Positions 20,696 to 34,043 of a stretch of 64,000 nt of DNA are shown one piece after another (the stretch's first letter is position 1; each line of letters starts with the position of its first letter). This stretch comes from Nageia nagi (taxonomy: Eukaryota; Pinophyta). A program made the position numbers and the translations under genes. The stretch covers positions 41,726,001 to 41,790,000 of the forward strand of contig JBITNC010000001.1 in NCBI GenBank assembly GCA_050084985.1, written 5' to 3'. Below the pieces are notes generated by a model, which was given only the letters and a program-made list of their open reading frames with translations, searched no databases and was not told the DNA's origin.

Positions 20696-22439
20696 TGATG
20701 ACATATTAGTATGTTGATTATCAATAAATCATGTTGATATAAGAATGACCCAGTGAATACTCATGATAAAAAAATATGTCAATGAATTTGAGGTACCCCT
20801 AACGAAGGTACCTGCTAAGAATTACAAAACTTTGAACTATCTAAAATAGTGTGTGAAGCTATCCCCCTCAAATGGAGAGGTGTCATGGATGAAAATATAG
20901 AATGCATGAAAATTTGAATAATGTGCCAGAAAATTATGATAATGATTGAAAGTTTACAATATGATACAAAGATAGAGAAAATTATCTAGATAATTGCAGG
21001 GTCATCTAGGAGATTAGGGTTTTAGCAAATCATCTAGATGAGCCTAGGTTTCCAGGATGATATGATGGATGTAAAAATGAAAAATTATAAAGGTAAAAGG
21101 TGGGTTTGACTCCTCATTTTGAAAAATATCTACCCTAACATGTTAGCTCTGACACTATGGTAACAATTTCTGTATGATAGTGATAGAGAGCATCAGTGAG
21201 GCCATTGGAACATGGAAGATGATATGTGGCATACAAAGATAGGGGAGATACCATGACCACTACAAATACAAGATTGAGAGGAGGATAAATAGGCAAGGAG
21301 ATGCCAACCAATAAGGTATAATTGGATCCTCTATGTTGTTACTTTGGTTACATTCATAAAAAGATGATTTTTTTTATTTTAGTTAATATAGAGAAAACCT
21401 ACTAACTAGGGTTGTAACCATTAGTGTGGTTAGGTTGAGCCATTTATTACTTTACATTGGCCACTTTTTTATTATATAAAACTAAAATTATGGGGTAAGG
21501 TACATACTACATTTTTAGTTGAATGCAAGGACAAATAAAGTTGTAAAATACATACATGCTCTAAAAACTCATAACGATAATAGCAATACACTATACTTGA
21601 AATAATGGGTTTGAAAACTATAGATAGGATACAATAGAGTGGAAAATAAAACCTAGTCCAAATAGAAGGTTGAAATAAATAATAGTTCCTAAATAATAAA
21701 ACATCAACCATAACCATAACAAAAGATACTAATAGAGGGGAAAGAATGAACCAAAATGAACATTTGGTGGAAATTGAAGCACAAAACATAGAACACAAAC
21801 CCTCAAAAACTAGGCTAGCTGAAGAACATAGTTGAGAAATGTAAATAACAATACAATTAGAATCTAATGCCAATTTTCCTACCTATTTCTGTTATTTTTT
21901 CTTCTAGACAATCATTTTGATGGTTGTAGACCATGAATTTATGTATGTATGTTGTAATTTGATGTTTTTACTACCAAAATACCATGCATGTAAAAACTGT
22001 AGGATATAGAAATGTAGAGTTTTACTTTTCTATTTATGCAACTTTGTTTCAAGTCTAGGATGACCCAAATTAGAGGTCATCTAGAACTTGAACAATTAGG
22101 ATGATTGTTTGAATGACTAGCCTAGTCATCCACATGCTAGACAACTAGGGTTACCTAGTCACCCATAAGAAGGATGATTTTGACTTAGTTATACAACTTG
22201 ACAAGCATGACATACAAACTCAACATGAAAATAAAATATGATATGAAGGCCACAATGATGACTAACATAGACATAGAAATAAATAACATAGATATAGATA
22301 ATACATATGAACCAACATGAATAATAGAACTCAAAATATGTGTCAAATGAAATTCAAGCACATGTTTCATCCATTATGGATTGATGTTCAAGGCATGCTA
22401 ACCCAAGTGGATCGGGATTAGATGGAGGTAGTTAGGCTA
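20696..22439. other. Tat-A 3' region, no gene seen
   Basis: AT-rich. Contains short runs of GATCATCTAGATGA/TCATCTAG-type sequence near 20990-21060 and 22060-22170. Open frames of up to 133 codons on the minus strand have low-complexity composition and no motif. Confidence 0.5.
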
Positions 22440-22990
22440 GTTGGAAAAATGTGAATACTCCCTATTATAAGATATACCTCCTACATTATTGCACTAAGGG
22501 AGAGTTTTGACCTAGATCGATGCACATTCTTACTCTTGATAGGGGAGATGAAAATGACTCTTGAGGATGTGTATAGGATCTTCAAATGCATGATGGAGGG
22601 AGAGATGATCATTGTAGCTATAGATCAAGTGGTTATATACCCATACATGAGCAAGAGATAGCGACATTAGAACCTTTACAATGGAGGGGTGATCATCAAG
22701 TCTCTCTATAGGGATGATCAACTCAGATGTAGGGAGACCATGGAGATGCTCCTAATATCATCATTCATTTTTATAGATTCCTCAAGACTATGGTAGAGTT
22801 CCTGTGAAAGTCCCATCTCATAATTCATTGGTAGATTATTTAGGTCCCATATCTTAGGTGGAAAAAGTAGACCAACAAGAGAGAGCATCCCCTTAGGGGC
22901 ACAAGCTAAGGGTCAAGGGGAGATCAACACTCCTCCTAGTATACGCCAATGGAGAGATGACCACACACCCTAGGGGTGGAGGGATATAGA
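22440..22990 (+). pseudogene. antisense ORF with plant mobile domain-like start, in the Tat-A 3' region
   Basis: On the plus strand, opposite to Tat-A, a frame reads ALRESFDLDRCTFLLLIGEM at 22491-22550 and goes straight on with KMTLEDVYRIFKC. This fits the N-terminal signature of the plant mobile domain (aminotransferase-like, as in MAIN/MAIL proteins): AL.E.W....TFHLP.GEMTITLEDV..L. Two TAG codons follow near 22658-22667. Beyond that the frame is decayed to about 22990. Plant mobile domains are known in host silencing factors and in plant transposons. Here the position, antisense between integrase and 3' LTR, suggests an accessory ORF carried by the element. Confidence 0.5.
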
Positions 22991-25811
22991 GATAAATATT
23001 TTGACCATGACCATGTACACTTTTGATTCCCTAATCCACACGACATGGTACATTTTTGAGACATGACTATTTATGTATATGTAGGACTTTTGGTATATTG
23101 ATATGTATAAATTTTAGAATAGGCAATGGACATTATGGATGTGTGTATATTATGAGGCAATGTACTCTTTAATATGTATTTGCTTTTCTTGATGCTATAT
23201 GATAGATGTTGGACTATGTTATGGATGTTTTAAATGCATTTATATGTATGAATGTATGTATGTACTTATGGATGTTCCCTTATGATATGATGTATGCATA
23301 TGCACTTATGGATGTTGACTTATAAATGAATGGATATGCACACACATGAAAATACAATGGTAAAATGAACTATATGAACTTGTATGTATAATCACACACT
23401 ATAAATAAAAATGTATGTTTGAAACATGCAAGGATAATGATCATTAAACATAAAGTTGAATAAGCCCTAATAAAAGATATAATAAGATAACAAAAGATTA
23501 GAAAAAGGACTAAATAATATAATGTAAGAAAAATCAACATAGATAAAAAATGAATACAAAATGTAAGCAAGATAACACTAAAATAACAAGACATAACGAT
23601 AAAATGTAAATGAGCATAAAGGAAAAAAATACTAAACAAGAACATAATTAATTGGCTTGATCACAAACAACTAAAAAGAGACAATGAACGAATCACCTAA
23701 AAGCATAAGACACAAAATAAGGACATAATAAAACAAATGAGAAGTAAGAATATAAACTTATGCATACTTACTACAAGAAAATAAATCACAATAATGAAAT
23801 ATTTAAATGAAAAAATGATAATAAGAGATTCAAAATGAACCTACAATAATGAGGAACCAACATTTTAATTGTCAATAAAATAAGTCAGCATACTACCATA
23901 ATTTCACCACAACAGTGTGTAAAAATGAGGTATAGTACATGTCATAATGACACTGATATATACTTGATTTACATTAGTCATCATAAAAATAAAAAAATTA
24001 CTATCCTTTACTGCTACCTAGATGCATCCGAAATGGGCCAAAATAAGATAATTATGAAATTAACACTTTTGAAAAAGTGGAAAATTGATGAACTTTGATG
24101 GATGATAATTAACAACCATGATGATGATTTTATTAATTAGCTTGATGATATGATATATGGTAATTTTATAACAACAATATCAAATGGTTCAAAAAACAAA
24201 GGTAGTTTGATCTATTTTCGAAACCAAAATAAAGGTTACTTAGCCTAAGGTGACAACCTTTCAATGCTCATTGAAAGTGCACTATTCCAAGTAGCCCTAC
24301 AAATGGCTTACAAAAATTGAAAAAACAATGGATTTAAGATATAAAAATTCATAGTTTGATTGAATTTAGATCAATTATAGGCTAAAAAGTGATGGATTTG
24401 AAAATGGATGCAATTTTCTATGCCTAAAATTGTTAAATCAGAGCTAACTTTTTAGGGTACCAAATTTTAGTACCACTATCCCTGAATCAAAATTGATGAA
24501 GATATGGTTACAAAATTACTCAAAATGGTACATCATGACATGATAGGATCTAATGAGACCTAATATGAATAATTTACAAGATGATACCACTATGTGATAG
24601 GGTGATTTGCTAGGGTGACCATGCGCATGTGTGAGAAGGGCCAACTTTGAACCTAAAACAAATGGTTGATATGTGACCCAATATAAATGAAACTAACTTT
24701 ATAAGACTATTGGTATGAATGTGAGGTGAGGAAAATTAACCATTCACCAAACCAAGATGGTTACACTAGTTTTCAAAAGCCATACAAAACATAATTTTGA
24801 TAAAATGACAAAGGGTACAAACGTGATGAAAGCAAAACAAATACAAAAAAGATACAACGATAATAAAATTGACATCGAAATGAATTAAAATGAAATAAAA
24901 AATGATTAAATAAGCCAAAAAATGGGAAAACACCTGCAAAGGATGAGAACAAAGAATGTGGCATTAACGTATGTTCATCCATGTCACAAGTCATAACAAT
25001 CTCATATGATTTTTCCCTCAAAAACCATGTTAGTTTGGAGTTTATGGTTAATCCTAAGAGAATTATTTTTAAAAAACCCAATATTTTGATTGATACCCAA
25101 GTGGTTGTATCATCATCAAGAAATCATGGATCATGTATTGTGATAAATGACATAGATATACATGCAAAAACATCATTAATGGGGACCTTGCATGATTAGG
25201 ATGCAATGGACTCGACACATCAAGCAAGATGAATAACACAAATGAAAATGAAAGAAAAATAAAGCTTTAAGAAAAAAATAACTTGATTAAACTAGGTTTT
25301 TTTGAGATTTACTTCTACTCATGTTTAGGATTGTGCTTGCTTCATCGTGAAATGAAGATAATGTCCAATAGTCTTGACCTAGAAGAGAACCAAGATTTGG
25401 TGAAAAATAGAATGATAAATACAAAGTGGTGACAAGTAACAAAATTATACAATGAGAAAAATACTGACACATGATAGGGAGATGAGTTAATTTTGGTTTT
25501 CATGCACCTCAAAAAGATAGGATGACACTAAAAGTGGAGAAACATCTAAGTATGGACTCCTAAGGACATGACCAAAAATAAAATAAAAATGTGACAAGAT
25601 AAGAAAAGGTGGTACAATGCATAATCCCAAGGGAATGCATGTATGTAAGACACCCCTCATGACTTAGAGTAAAATATACAAGTGACTAGATCAAGATCAG
25701 ATGAACAATAACCAATAATCAAGTACAAACAAATAAAGATAAATAAGGAAATGACTAAGCATAGAATGGATGAATATGGATGATATTGATATGATCAAGC
25801 TTGTTTCATTA
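22991..25811. other. Tat-A 3' region, no gene seen
   Basis: AT-rich with ATGTATG/ATGGATG-rich stretches (23160-23340). No domain motif in any frame; the frame at 24981-25199 is open but unremarkable. Confidence 0.5.
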
Positions 25812-26990
25812 TTATAAATATGATAGATGGTAGGTTCCTATGCCAAATTTTCTCTTGACAATGTAAGATGCTAACCAATTTGGTGCAAACTTGTCTCAAA
25901 GAAGTTGCTAAAGATGTGACTACTATTGATTCTCTCTAAGTACCAAGTTACCAATTTTGAACTCTCTAGGTCTAACCTTCTTATTACACACACACTTCAA
26001 CCTTTCTTGATAGACTTTGTGATGTTCAATAGCATTGATACATATATCATCAAGAAGGATAAGATGATTTAATCTTTCCTTCTTGGCCTCCTCATTTGGG
26101 ATAAGGTACTAAAGATAAACTCTTAAAAATGGAATCTCTAACTCAAGTGGCATGACTACTTTTGCCCCATAGACTAATGAAAATGGGATGGACCCCATAG
26201 GTATCCTAATACTAGTGTAATAGGCCCATAAGGAATATGGAATACACTCATGCAAATTACTATTATTATCATTAACCATCTTTTTTTAGGATCATGATAA
26301 TGATTTTGTTGAATGCTTTTGATTGACCATTACCTTAGGGGTAATAAGGTGTAGAGAAGGAATATTGAATATTGTAACCATTACATAATACTCTCACATG
26401 CTAATTTTTAAAACATATACCAATATTTGATATGATCTTATGTATAATTCCACTACATGTTATATAAGTGTCGATGAATTTGGCAATCTTAGGACTCATG
26501 GTAGACACAAGTGGATCATACTCAATCCACTTGTTGAAATACTCCATCATGGTGATGATTCACTTATGGCTTCCTGAAGAGGGAGGTACAAGCAACCCTA
26601 TGAGATCAAAACCTCACTATGAAAAAGGCCATATAGATTGGATATGATTAAATGTCTAAGTAGGTAGATGCTACAAGTGTGAATGTTGTTAATACTTAAC
26701 ATACTTTTTAATGTATTCTTTATAGTCTTGTTCCATGGTAGGGCAATTGTACCCCATTATGAGAATATGTTTGGCAATGGTAGTTCCATTAAAGTACCCA
26801 CCACATATGTCATCATGAAAAATATGAATAGCAATAAACTAATCAAAAAAATTTAAATAACATAAGAGGACTCTATGATATGACCATTTATAAACAACAT
26901 CTCCTAAGATGGTGTAATTGGAAGCTTTTTTATTGAACATCCATTTTTTGCCTACATACAAGTTAGGAGGTGTGGAATTCCACTTTAGAT
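25812..26990 (-). pseudogene. Tat-A integrase, decayed
   Basis: Minus strand. The zinc-finger region reads FHDDICGGYFNGTTIAKHIL, followed by GYNCPTMEQDY. It keeps the H...CGGH-type layout, but the CxxC cysteines of KKCxKCQ have become Tyr (KKYVKYQ). The core retains WIEYDPLVSTMSPKIAKF and the YYP.GNGQSKAFNK region that holds the third catalytic position, where Glu is expected (here Lys). Further downstream is SLWGKSSHAT-like sequence, partly frameshifted. The C-terminal FGIGTYHLSYL matches the end of plant gypsy integrases. Integrase joins element cDNA to host DNA. There are at least ten stops and several frameshifts. Confidence 0.75.
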
Positions 26991-27129
26991 ACTCATGCAA
27001 TTATTTGTACCACAAGTCACATAGCTCAATAGTAATCTCATTAATTGAAGCCTAAGGTAGACTCTGAGGTAAAGGTGCCTTAAGGGTATACTCCTTCAAA
27101 TTCACTATATTCATATGTTGAATGTGTTG

Positions 27130-27540
27130 ATGAGGATTAGGAGGAATAAGTTACCACAAGGATGCCATAGTTTCAGCAAACCTATTGGATTATTGAGGGT
27201 TTACCTCAATTTTGTATGACTTGAACCATCTTAGTAACCTTAATTCCATATCTTGATAAAACTTAAGAAACTCATTATGAAACTAGTATACACCCATAAT
27301 ATGATTAAAAATGAATTAAGAGTCTCTATAAATGAGAATTATTTCAAAATTTAACTCGATGTATGCCTTAAAACCCAAGATTAATGTCTCATATTCTCAT
27401 ATTCTACATTATTATTAATGCATTTAAAGTTTAGTTTGAAAGAGTATGGGATAGGTACCCTTGGGGGTGAAGAAGACAAATTTGGCCCATCCCCCTTGTT
27501 CACATCTTGACCCATCAAAATACATAATAATATCATAGTC
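27130..27540 (-). pseudogene. Tat-A archaeal-type RNase H, decayed
   Basis: Minus strand. MYFDGSRCEQGGWAKFVFF then TPKGTYPILF matches the opening of the second RNase H of Tat elements (FDGS...GGAGIVF.TP.G). A later YRDS matches the second catalytic Asp block (GDS.L...Q). It follows the gypsy RNase H and precedes integrase, the standard Tat order. Several TAA/TAG codons break it. Confidence 0.65.
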
Positions 27541-27659
27541 CTCTTAAGTATCTACTACTTCATATATCTCATTAATATTGAACACATACTCATCAAGGAG
27601 GGTGATCTCGAGAGGAGTAGTAGCTTGAATGGGTACCTCATCCAACTGATTTGTTATGA

Positions 27660-28049
27660 TATAATCTTTGAATGACTTCTAGTTGATAAAAACTAAGTCA
27701 AACTCTAAAGGGAACATGATCCATTTAGTAGTGCATGTATTATGATACACTTTGCTCATCATATAATTCAATTTATCAACTTTAAAAATCACATAAGTGG
27801 TGTGATTTAATGTATAGTGCCTAAGTTTCTTATATATGAAGACTACTGTGAGGCATACCTTCTCAATATAAATGTACCTAAGCTCATAATCAATAAGTGT
27901 AAGACTAAAGTAATAAATAACCTGCTCCTTTTCTTTCTCATTCTTTTGGGCTAACATGAATCCTAGTGTGAAATGAGTAGCCAAAAGATATAAATAGAAA
28001 GAAACATTATCCTTAGAAGGAATAAGGACTTAGGGATTAAGTAGATTAC
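27660..28049 (-). pseudogene. Tat-A gypsy-type RNase H, decayed
   Basis: Minus strand, open from 27984 to 27682. LGFMLAQKNEKEKEQVIYYF, SLTLIDYELRYIYIEKVCL and LRHYTLNHTTYVIFKVDKLN follow the usual gypsy RNase H pattern (G.VLAQ......E.AIYY.S..L...E..Y...EK.CLA.V). It removes the RNA template strand during cDNA synthesis. The expected first Asp block is altered. It is continuous with RT upstream. Confidence 0.75.
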
Positions 28050-29106
28050 ACTTGAGGTCATCGAAAGCTCACTAACAACTCTTACCCCACTAGAAATTTA
28101 CACCCTTCTTAAGGAGCTCATTGAATTATGTACACTTGTCTAATAACTAAGCTATGAATCTCTTGCTAGCTTGAATCTTTCCTTGAAGGCTTCTTAAGTA
28201 TTTGACATTGTGAGAAGAAGGCATGCTAGTGATGGCAGTCACTTTCTTAGGATTAACCTCTTTACCTCTTTTAGAAATTATGAAACCTAGGAGGTTGCCT
28301 AATTGGATACCAAAAATATATTTCTTAAGATTTAATCCAATATTGTATTTGATAAACCTCTCAAAGACTCTCTCTATCACTTCCCAAGTTTGATCTAAAA
28401 TTCTATACTTTTCCAATAAATCATCTACATAATCATCCATAATATCATGCATCATGTCATGAAACACATAAGTCATGGAATGCTTATATGTGTTACTAAT
28501 TCTCTTGAGTCCAAATGGTATGGATTTATAATAGAATATCCCCCATGGTGTAGTGAATGCAGTATTGTGTTAATATTGAGGAGCAACCCAAATATAATTG
28601 TAACATGAGAAACCATCTATGAGTGACAACATCTCATATCCTACTATATTATTGACCAAAGTGTTAATGTTTTGTAATAAGAAATCATGCTTGGGACATG
28701 CCACATTAAGATCCCTAAAATATATGCATGCCCTAATATTACCTTCAAGCTTATCGATAGGAACCATGTTAGAAACCCATTATGGTTAATATATGGGTAA
28801 AATGAATTTGGCATCTAAGAGATTTTGAAGCTCATCCTTTATCTGAAGTGATTGATTTAGATTTACCTTTCTATGCTTTTGCTTTACTAGATTCGTATCC
28901 AAACAAATGATGATATTATGAACTACTATTTTTGTGTCCATGCTAGGCATATCCTGATAACCAAAGGTAAAGATCTTGGTGCACCTCTTTAGTATGGTTG
29001 TGGCTTTTTCTCTTTCTACCTCATCTAAAACATCCCCCAAGTAGACTATCTTTGGATCTATGGGGTGCTCATTGATATCTATCTTAACTAACTTTTCCAA
29101 GTACAT
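28050..29106 (-). pseudogene. Tat-A reverse transcriptase, decayed
   Basis: Minus strand. The run starts with a protease-RT linker (LGDVLDEVEREK). Then IRACIYFRDLN, CPKHDFLLQNINTLVN, LSLIDGFSCYNYIWV, and the catalytic box in DDYVDDLLEK, followed by LGNLLGFIISKRGKEVNPKK. These are RT palm and thumb motifs in order. Stops are mostly TAA/TAG, and FGL region residues are changed. RT copies element RNA into DNA. Confidence 0.85.
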
Positions 29107-30369
29107 ATGACATCATCTTCTAACTATTTAAAAATGGTAAAGTATGCAAACTCATCTTTGTATAGATTATCGATGAAGCAAGACAAAATTGATGATTTGG
29201 ATTCATCAAGTCAATCAAAAGAAAAAGATGCATCACTTAAGAGAGAAGGACCTGATAAATAAGAAAAGAATCCATGGATAAAGGAATGATAGAATTTTAT
29301 GAGTTACAATCCATAAGAGGGATAAAGGGTGATGAACCATCAAGGATTACCATTGAAACACCAAACGTGAGGTCACATGAAAGGTCATGGAAGAAATCAT
29401 TCAAGATGGAACACTCAGAGGTATGAGTACTATATGGATGAAAATACAAATTAATGTCAATCTCATCATTGTATTGAACCTCCTCATTTAGAAGATTAAA
29501 CTATGTAAATTATTCTTCTAGAAGTTTAATCTTAAGGCCAAACAACCTTAGACTATGTTTATCCCAATCGAATCAAAAAGGAATAGTAAAAGCATGAATT
29601 TCCTTACTCAAATTTGCCTAGGATATATCCCTACTATTTCCATTTAGAAAAGAGTTCATCCACTAAGGATATGAAAAATATCCACTTTTAGTACAAAATA
29701 ACTCCTTAAGATGATGGTTAAGGGGAATGTCTTAGGGTAAATTTGTACCTATGTAAATGAAGGAAGATTGGTTGGGATACAAGCCTAATGGGATGATAGA
29801 GCCAAGAGAAAGTGGGGATTCCTAAGGTATCCCAAACTATTTTATAGGGGGAATATTAAAATAACATCATTTATGTGATAATCCCCCTTTCCAAGACATT
29901 CATACTTGATGAGATCAAATGATGATGAAACAACAAGGTTGACAAGTTGTTGGTTAGGAGGAACAAGACCAACCTTGGAGGAAGAGGGCTTATATTCTTA
30001 CTATGAATTAGATGCAAGATATGATGAATATGAATGAGACTAACTGAGTGGATGCACTTGATGATAAGATGAATATTCATTCCCATATATGGGGGGAACA
30101 AGGTCTAATGACTAGAAGAAGCATGTATAGAATCCTTAGGATATTTATCATCATGAAGTATAAAGGGATCCACATTGAATGGAGCTCAAGAAGATGGTTG
30201 AGAAGAAGAAGCTAATTGAACTATCAAAAGACTTGAAGATGGGCATTCTTATGAACTTGAATACTTGGTATGAGGATGATCATTAGTAAGAATGGTGAGT
30301 GGAAAAATATGCCTACATGGCATCTAAAGGGACTTAGGAGAGAAAATAGATTTACAATGAATAACAAGA

Positions 30370-30720
30370 TTAGGATCACATATAATATAATGTATCATTC
30401 TATTATGTAGGTACTTCAAACATCTGTGTAACCTAGGTGGAACTAATTCCTTGTCCTCTATCCATGTCCAACCTAAAAGTAAGTTATATTACATCTTACC
30501 TTTGATCATGTGACAAGTAGCTAATATTTCTTTAACTCCAACTCTAACTAAAAGAATAATTATGCCCATATTTATTTCTAAAGTGTTATTGAAGGTCCTA
30601 ATAGTAAGAGTGGAAGCATTCAAAAATTTGATAAGAACCTTCAAAGTCTCAAGTGCTACAAAATATATAACATTGATTGTTGACCCATTATCCATAAGCA
30701 CTCTCTTGGATAGATGAGAA
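30370..30720 (-). pseudogene. Tat-A aspartic protease, decayed
   Basis: Minus strand. MLMDNGSTINVIYF has the Asp-Asn-Gly-Ser active-site loop typical of Tat proteases (DNGS rather than DSGA). The C-terminal LLLGWTWIEDKELVPPRLHR followed by CLKY matches the conserved LGRPWIH..GAVPS.LHQ.LK. One TAG follows near 30491. Protease would cut gag-pol into mature proteins. Confidence 0.8.
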
Positions 30721-31429
30721 TCTACATAAGCTATAATATAAAAAGTAGGATACCATGGCTTATCTGGTGTGGGCTACTGAAACTCCTCTTAATAGAAAGT
30801 GATCCTTGGTCTAGTGGCACTTTGAACAACTCCTATAAAGTCTCCAAAAGAATTTGGGTTGTCATCATCTAATTTAATTACCTTGAGGATGTTGTTCAAA
30901 GCATTCCTATGTTTGGTAGATTGTTATAATAAGTCCAATAAGGAAAGCTTTATCTGAGTGGAAGTTGCTACTCTAATAAGTTTGTATAGTCACTAATGCC
31001 ATTAGAGCCTACATTTGAATCTATAACCTAGTTTGAGATAAAAGATGTTGAATTTGTGCCTCCCTAGGAGGGGGAAGGGGTGCTTGATCATGACCTCTAT
31101 ATGTCCATGTTGTTACATTGACCATGTTATTATTTTGGACCTCTATAATCTAAAATGCTAGAGTTGGATACATGAATCCTATAAACTCAGATTCTAGGAT
31201 GATATCAATGCCTCCTACAAAGGGAAAATATGAATTTATATCACTAAAAACTATAAACTCATTATTATACCTAGGGTTGTAGTCATGGAATATCTATTGT
31301 GTTTCCTCTAAAGAAATATGATTGATGTTATTACTATGTATAGGTAATGGATACTAGAAAGTGCTCAAGTTTTTATTGGTTTGGGCCACTAGTTTTTCTA
31401 TAGATACTTATCTATTAACTATCAACCTC

Positions 31430-34043
31430 TAATAATATTTCTCAATTGATTGCATTTATTTGTTTCATGTCCCTTTTTTTGATAATAAACACAATAATCA
31501 TTAACCTTGTACCAAGTTGGTTTCTCTTAATTTGTATCCTTAAGTTTTATTTTTATGAGATGGACCAATTGTGCCTCTAAATATTTCTTTAAAACATCCT
31601 CAATAGTCTTATAAAAAGGAGTTCAAGGTTTATGTGGCCCTTGATATCAAGGTTTCCTAGGCTTATAAGCATCCTATTGATGACCCTAATCTATATTGTT
31701 TGGCCTAGGTTTATCCTATGCCTAGGGTTGTAAAGCTAGATTGGTTATTATGAGTCTTTTGATATGAAGTACTTGTATTATTATTTCCATTATTATGGTA
31801 CTTAGAGTTATTATTCTCCTTTTTCCTTAGTTTGATCTCCACATATTGGACTTTAGCCTCTTTTATTAACTTAGCCTAAGATAGAGCATCCTCACAGGTG
31901 TGATGCCATTGGATCTTAAGAATAGAAGAGACGGGCTTATTACAACTCATGGAGAACAACTTAACCAACTCATCTTGAGGGAGTGTGTAATACATATTGG
32001 TAACTATGGCCCTCCATATACACACATAATCTAATACTCACTCATCATCAAATTGGGATTACTCACCAAGATATGTTATGTATACCATCTTCTAGATATT
32101 GATGGCAAAGTAGAATAGGAACTTATTGATCAACTGCTCAAAAGAATATATGCTATGCTATGTAAGGTTGGTGTACCGATATAATGCTTTCCCAATAACC
32201 ATCATTAGAAAGGTCCTAAGAATGAGTACATAATTGCTACTAATGATATAATAAGAGTACTTAAACTAAAAAAGGTGCTCTTTAGGATATTCCTTGCCTC
32301 AAAACTTATCTATTTTTGAAATATCAAACTTACAGGGAAACTTCTTAATTGGTACACTTGGATGAACTAGCTCATTTCAAATATAAGTGTATGAAAAACT
32401 AGAATTATTTTGAACACTAACCCAAAGTTTCATGTTTGTTAATCTCTTTAAGATCTCATCATTAATATTTAGAGGTTGTATATTGGCTATAACATGTTTT
32501 TTGGGGACTTGATTAATGGGAACATCATCACATGCCTCATATTGATTATTGTAAATTGGATCCTAATTTTAACTATAATATTGATCATGTTGCTAAATGT
32601 TAAATGTTGCCTTGGGTGTAAAGTGTGTGGGATTTTGAAACAAAACCCCTCTATTCATTGAATCTTGTAATTTGAGGTGATGAGAAAATGAAGGTTTTTC
32701 AAGTGAAGAGAATTGAATAGATGAGATGATGAATTGTACCCAATTCATAATAGGGTATAAAGGATCTAATATGAGTATACATTGGAAGATGATATTCAAG
32801 GTGATGAGTGTGTCCTTTTCTAGATGGCACCACTACATGAGAAGAAGAAGAGTGATATAGAAATAGTGGCAAATCAGTTGGGTATGAGTGTGAACCATGT
32901 CCTACATGAATTCTAGGTTGGACCTCAGGTTGTGTACATGACATAGGAATATGAGTTATGGTGGGACATACCTAATGTGAAGACTTATGATGTGAAGGCA
33001 TGTGATCAACATGATGTAATGGCTCAAAATCATGCATGGGAATAAGCTAATATAGCTTGGGTTGGTATGTAGAATATGGATCCTTATAGTAATATTTAAC
33101 CCAATCATCAGTTGGAGGTGGTGGTGGTCTATAAAAGGTAAAGACATGCATATATGGACTGATATGAGATAGAGGTGGAAGTATAGGGGGGGCCCTAGGA
33201 GGTGGGCCTGACGGACCATGAGATGACCTAATTACAAATGGTTTAGTGCTTGAGGGAGGTATATCATGTGATGTATCAATAGGTGAAGATGACCTAAGAA
33301 GAATAAAAGGCTCCTCATGATATGTCATCTCAGGTACTTATTTGATTATATATCATGTGAATAGGTGTAGTGGATAGAATCTAGTGATATGATATATGAG
33401 GACATCCTCTATGTGACCATCCCTTTCCTCAAACTCAAGAATTGAGGAATAGTACACCTCTACAATAGGAGGTAATGGTGGTGAGGGGACTCTCTCAATA
33501 GCAAAATAAGATTCTTGGAACTCTTGATATAAGGTTTGAACCATAGGGTTGCTGATGAAAATCTCTTGCTAAGATATGGGTGGCTCTATAGTACATGTAA
33601 AAATGTGAGCAAAATTAGGTTAGGGATGTGGTATGAGATGCTTGAACCCACACTATGGAACATAATATGGATAAAACACATGAAGGATTGATATAGTGAT
33701 GGGATGTAGATTAATCTCTATCATGATGTGAAATATGAAATGACTCAACACTCGAGGTACTAGCCCTATGATATGCCATATGATCTTTTACCTCTAGCTG
33801 AGGGGTGGAATCAAGAATACAAAACCTCTCTAACATTTCACCAAAAGAGAGTTAGAGTGATGAAGGAATTGACTCATGTTGAGATGAATGGTGAGAATTA
33901 CATGAACTTATATGAGATACATACAAGTGTGAAATAGGATTTGTTTGATTATCATCATTATTGCATTCCTCTTTTGCATGTGCTCAAGCTCTAAGCTGGC
34001 CTCTAGTTTCATCCATATGTACGTGCCATGGATTCTCATCCAT
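31430..34043 (-). pseudogene. gag: Tat-A gag with long Pro/His/Ser-rich N-region, decayed
   Basis: Minus strand. A likely start is MDENPWHVHMDETRGQLRA at 34043. Then follow many stops and a 500-residue-scale region rich in Pro, His, Tyr and Ser (33544-32593), including PPSSTKPFVIRSSHGPSGPP. The gag capsid core follows: IKKFPCKFDISKIDKF and QDELVKLFSMSC (about 32360-31950). A region near 31800 is Asn-rich. Frames shift at least twice. Gag would form the particle; the Pro/His-rich stretch is unusually long. Nearly all internal stops are TAA/TAG. Confidence 0.6.

Larger units (their letters stand above)
19889..34043 (-). mobile_element. Tat-A: Tat-type Ty3/gypsy element, internal region
   Basis: On the minus strand, in order: gag (34043 to about 31430), protease (about 30.7 kb), RT (29.1-28.05 kb), RNase H (27.98-27.66 kb), a second, archaeal-type RNase H (about 27.54-27.13 kb), integrase (26.99-25.81 kb), a long 3' region with an antisense ORF and tandem repeats, PPT, LTR. 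Two consecutive RNases H between RT and integrase are the hallmark of the Tat lineage. Many TAA/TAG codons and Cys-to-Tyr changes show it is old and dead. The 5' LTR and primer site were not identified. Confidence 0.8.

Noticed and set aside
21472-25472. Several minus-strand frames of 60-133 codons with hydrophobic composition
   Set aside because: They arise from AT-rich non-coding sequence, have no motif, and overlap the Tat-A 3' region.
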